From Petrosia ficiformis (taxonomy: Eukaryota; Porifera; Demospongiae; Haplosclerida; Petrosiidae), in contig OX345643.1 of NCBI GenBank assembly GCA_947044365.1, positions 1,638,501 through 1,702,500 of the forward strand: DNA of 64,000 bases, read 5' to 3'. Both the position numbers and the translations under genes were made by a program. Numbering within the stretch: the first letter of the stretch is position 1; every line of letters starts with the position of its first letter. Positions 61,564-64,000 of this stretch are shown here, one piece after another. The notes below the pieces were generated by a model that saw only the letters and a program-made list of their open reading frames with translations, ran no database searches and was not told the DNA's origin.

Positions 61564-62393
61564 GTGATTATTATAATTAATTATTATTTAATTATTGATG
61601 ACATACACACAGTATCAGGTTTGAAATAATAATACATGTATATATACATGACATCTAGTATTGAATAAGCTATCACATTTTATAGATCAACATATAACTG
61701 TTGATGATTATGGTGTCTATGATGTACCAAATATGGATAACACAAGTACATGCAATAGTAATCTATCAATTGATATAATAATGTGCATGAATAAATTTTT
61801 ATTTTTCAGATAAACAAGTGATTACTACTGAAAATCCAATTTATGATTCAGTATCAGGTAATGTATTGATATTATTGTAATAACAGCAATAAGACTTATT
61901 GTGACATAATTAAATAGTGATACAGAAGTATATCTATTATATATTATAATCATATATTCTAGAAAGTGAACATATAATCACTGATGATAATCCATCTTAT
62001 AATGTACACACAGTATCAGGTACAAACAATATACATGTCATAATTTTGCTTGAAAATGCTTAATTCCATGCACAGATGAACATATGAATATCGATGATAA
62101 TCCATCTTATAATGTACACCTGATATCAGGTATATAGAGAGACAAAATGTAGTTAATGAAACTGTAATATGATCAATTCTTAATCTCACAGATGAACATG
62201 TGATTACTGATGATAATCCATCCTATAACATACACACAGTATCAGGTATTGACTATAGTCTAACTGAAATTCAATATGATTATTATTAAATTTTTGTTTC
62301 ACAGGAGAATATTCAACTGTTGATGAAAATGATATGACATACACTTACGTACATGTTTTGGACGAACCTTTACTTGATGATGACTGTATATAA

Positions 62394-62799
62394 TAATTTT
62401 TAAGTGACAGTTATACTCATATGATCTCTCAATTTTAAAAAAGTAATACTTATATTTTATGTATAATTATTGTGTTTGTAAACCTCAATTATTTACTTAC
62501 AATGTTAACAAACTGCTAAGTATGTAGTTTATTCAATTATATTGACAAAGTATCCAAAATTATATATACTTATATGTATGTATTACTCAACTGTGAAGAT
62601 TAATACCACTGTACATGTATGCTCATTTATGTAATTGCAGCGTTAATGAGAGTTAAAAATTAAAACAATTAGAAAGATCAATAACCATATTATTAACTAT
62701 ATAGACCTAGTTAGTTACAGTCCTAGTTGTGTTCAGAGATGAAACTTCACTATTATTACAATGCAGTGAATACATGGGTCCTTAATAATCTGTATATAG
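62394..62799 (+). other. Spacer after copy F
   Basis: Near-identical to 664-1062. Confidence 0.5.
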
Positions 62800-63842
62800 C
62801 ACATCCCGAGTATTTTTATGCATATTCCGGTCAAATATTACAACAACATTGTAGATTTGCTACTACACCTGGTGAAATACTGTGGTTCATAAGCAATATG
62901 GTACTTACTACCAATGACAGTTTTCTTATTACTCAGCGACTGTTGCATTCTACACCTAATGTACTATATGAAGGTGTATTGGATATTGTTGATGACAGTT
63001 ACTGGTCTCACAGTTTAGATCTACAATGTATTATCCATAACACAATAATAGGAAACAATCTAGATTCAACTCTATTAATTGAAACCATTGGAAGTAAGTA
63101 TAGCATAATATATAAGTTGGATATATATGTACAATGCATCGTATATATTATAACATTGTTGTATCTTTATAAACATTTCGTTCTACATGAAAACATTATT
63201 TTGTGCTAAGTTTTATTGGCGGATCACAAACTATTAACTGTTCTTTTACAAGTGACACTGTTCAGAGTACTGAAATACATTCAGATGAAGGTATACTTGA
63301 TTCAGTATTTGGCAAAACGATTAAGTTTGAAATCACCAAGTCTACAGATAAAACCCACACTAAAGAATATGCTTGCGTCGGTGTAGCTTCTGATGGAAAT
63401 GACTTCTTTGATAATGTTACGATAGTGGCTTTAAGTAAGCTTTAAACAAAACAACACTTAATTGTAAAGTATCCAATTTTCTTTATTTAATACAGTTCCT
63501 CCTCATGCATTAACAATGTATATAGGAAGTACAGAGACAGTTCTTGCTGGTGAAGCTTTAATGCTACAAATTAGTGCTAGCTATATTATAGTAAGATGTC
63601 TGGATTCACCTATGAACAATCAATTTTTTGCTCTAATCAGAATGGTAAACCTCTTTCTGAATTGGAAGGATTTGACTATCCAGAACCTCCTACTAATATC
63701 AGTTCAACATTAAATTTACCAGTTTCTGTTAACCCTGTCTTACTGTCACATGCTGGTCTATATATATGCACTGCATTCCTTGAAACGCCTTCTCTGTTAG
63801 ACAACATTAGTGACACTACTAATACCACCATCAGAGTGAAAA
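62800..63842 (+). pseudogene. Right-edge Ig block (copy of block 1)
   Basis: Same exons and defects as at 1063-2105: Ig exons 62800-63093, 63211-63434 (acceptor lost) and 63496-63842 (same internal frameshift). Only a few substitutions separate the two blocks, and the last exon's main open frame is identical. The block continues out of the window. Confidence 0.65.
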
Positions 63843-63872
63843 GTGAGTGTATATTAATATCTTTATGTTTAC

Positions 63873-64000
63873 CTAATGCCCATTTAGACACAGCATGAAC
63901 TGGCAAGTCTATATGTGTGTTGGTTACCATGGCAGTGCATGTATACAGAGCCATATCACCTGTTTGTAGCATAGACACAGGTTCTGAGGTGCTAATGGTA
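63873..64000 (-). pseudogene. Inverted Ig-like exon at the right edge (partial)
   Basis: Minus-strand match to 2136-2263, containing DMALYTCTAM; cut by the window end. It shows the inversion predates duplication of this block. Confidence 0.6.

Larger units (their letters stand above)
56002..62393 (+). pseudogene. Copy F: receptor-like gene with a frameshift in domain 2
   Basis: Exons: signal 56002-56059; domain 1, 56153-56674 (open, with the distinct patch SISRIATPLDDE); domain 2, 56732-57248, which is 517 instead of 513 bases because of an extra ATAT near 57062-57069, giving a TGA at 57091; stalk 57318-57410, 57532-57576 and 58071-58247; TM 60503-60625; tail 60748-60816, 60874 onward (VYDVP), 60998-61045 (NPVYDSISG), 61686 onward (VYDVP), 61810-61857 (NPIYDSVSG), 61963-62019, 62076-62129 and 62192-62245 (NPSY), 62305-62393 (long C-terminus). 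The intron before the TM exon holds a rearrangement and a transposon. Everything but domain 2 is well kept, so the break is recent, or it is an assembly error in an AT repeat. Confidence 0.7.

Noticed and set aside
1..64000. Bacterial or organellar origin
   Set aside because: Numerous spliceosomal-type introns, Ig-like exons and MITEs; no ribosome binding sites or operon structure.

Overview
This window is eukaryotic, AT-rich and invertebrate-like, and is probably from a sponge. The grounds are introns often only 57-90 bases long, many phase-1 mini-exons, and a paired extracellular domain of a kind I associate with Amphimedon-type proteins. The species assignment is inference; no rRNA, tRNA or housekeeping gene is present to confirm it. 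All main genes lie on the + strand.

The window is a tandem array of one receptor-like gene family. Six copies have a signal-peptide exon: A (3671-10063), B (10830-16857), C (25418-31906), D (36377-41797), E (45916-52204) and F (56002-62393). The tail of a preceding copy, Z, fills 4-663. Each copy reads: signal peptide; two large related extracellular domain exons of about 170 residues; three short Ser/Thr/Met-rich stalk exons; one transmembrane exon ending in a basic stop-transfer sequence; and a cytoplasmic tail built from many mini-exons. Nearly every tail exon carries one tyrosine motif: YDVP, NPIY/NRVY/NLVY followed by DSV, or NPSY. Every internal junction I could place is phase 1, so exons can be gained, lost or skipped without changing frame. 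Copies differ in the number of YDVP + YDSV exon pairs (2 in B, D and F; 4 in A and E; 5 in C) and in whether the C-terminus is long (Z, D, F) or cut short by TAC to TAA (A, B, C, E).

Between the tail of one copy and the signal exon of the next lies a block of Ig-like exons plus a truncated duplicate of the first domain exon (before C, D, E and F; Ig exons only before A and at the right edge; deleted before B). Every Ig block carries frameshifts, stops or lost splice sites, while the paired-domain exons are open in five of six copies. F has a 4-base insertion in its second domain exon and is probably a pseudogene. A conserved non-coding block of about 1.8 kb and a small palindrome precede the signal exons.

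Mobile DNA decorates the array: a 5'-truncated non-LTR retrotransposon with reverse transcriptase, zinc knuckle and restriction-like endonuclease regions (about 19163-21670); a hAT-like MITE at the same tail site in D and F; another MITE in B with 8-base target duplications; an internally deleted DNA transposon in F (58636-59625) next to an inverted Ig fragment; and several foldback elements. The left end (1-2260) and right end (about 61683-64000) are nearly identical paralogous blocks, so the array clearly continues beyond the window.

As a working hypothesis, the products are cell-surface receptors whose ectodomains vary in discrete patches and whose tails recruit SH2/PTB adaptors after tyrosine phosphorylation. 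That would suit self/non-self recognition or immune-type signalling, but no function is demonstrated by the sequence alone.
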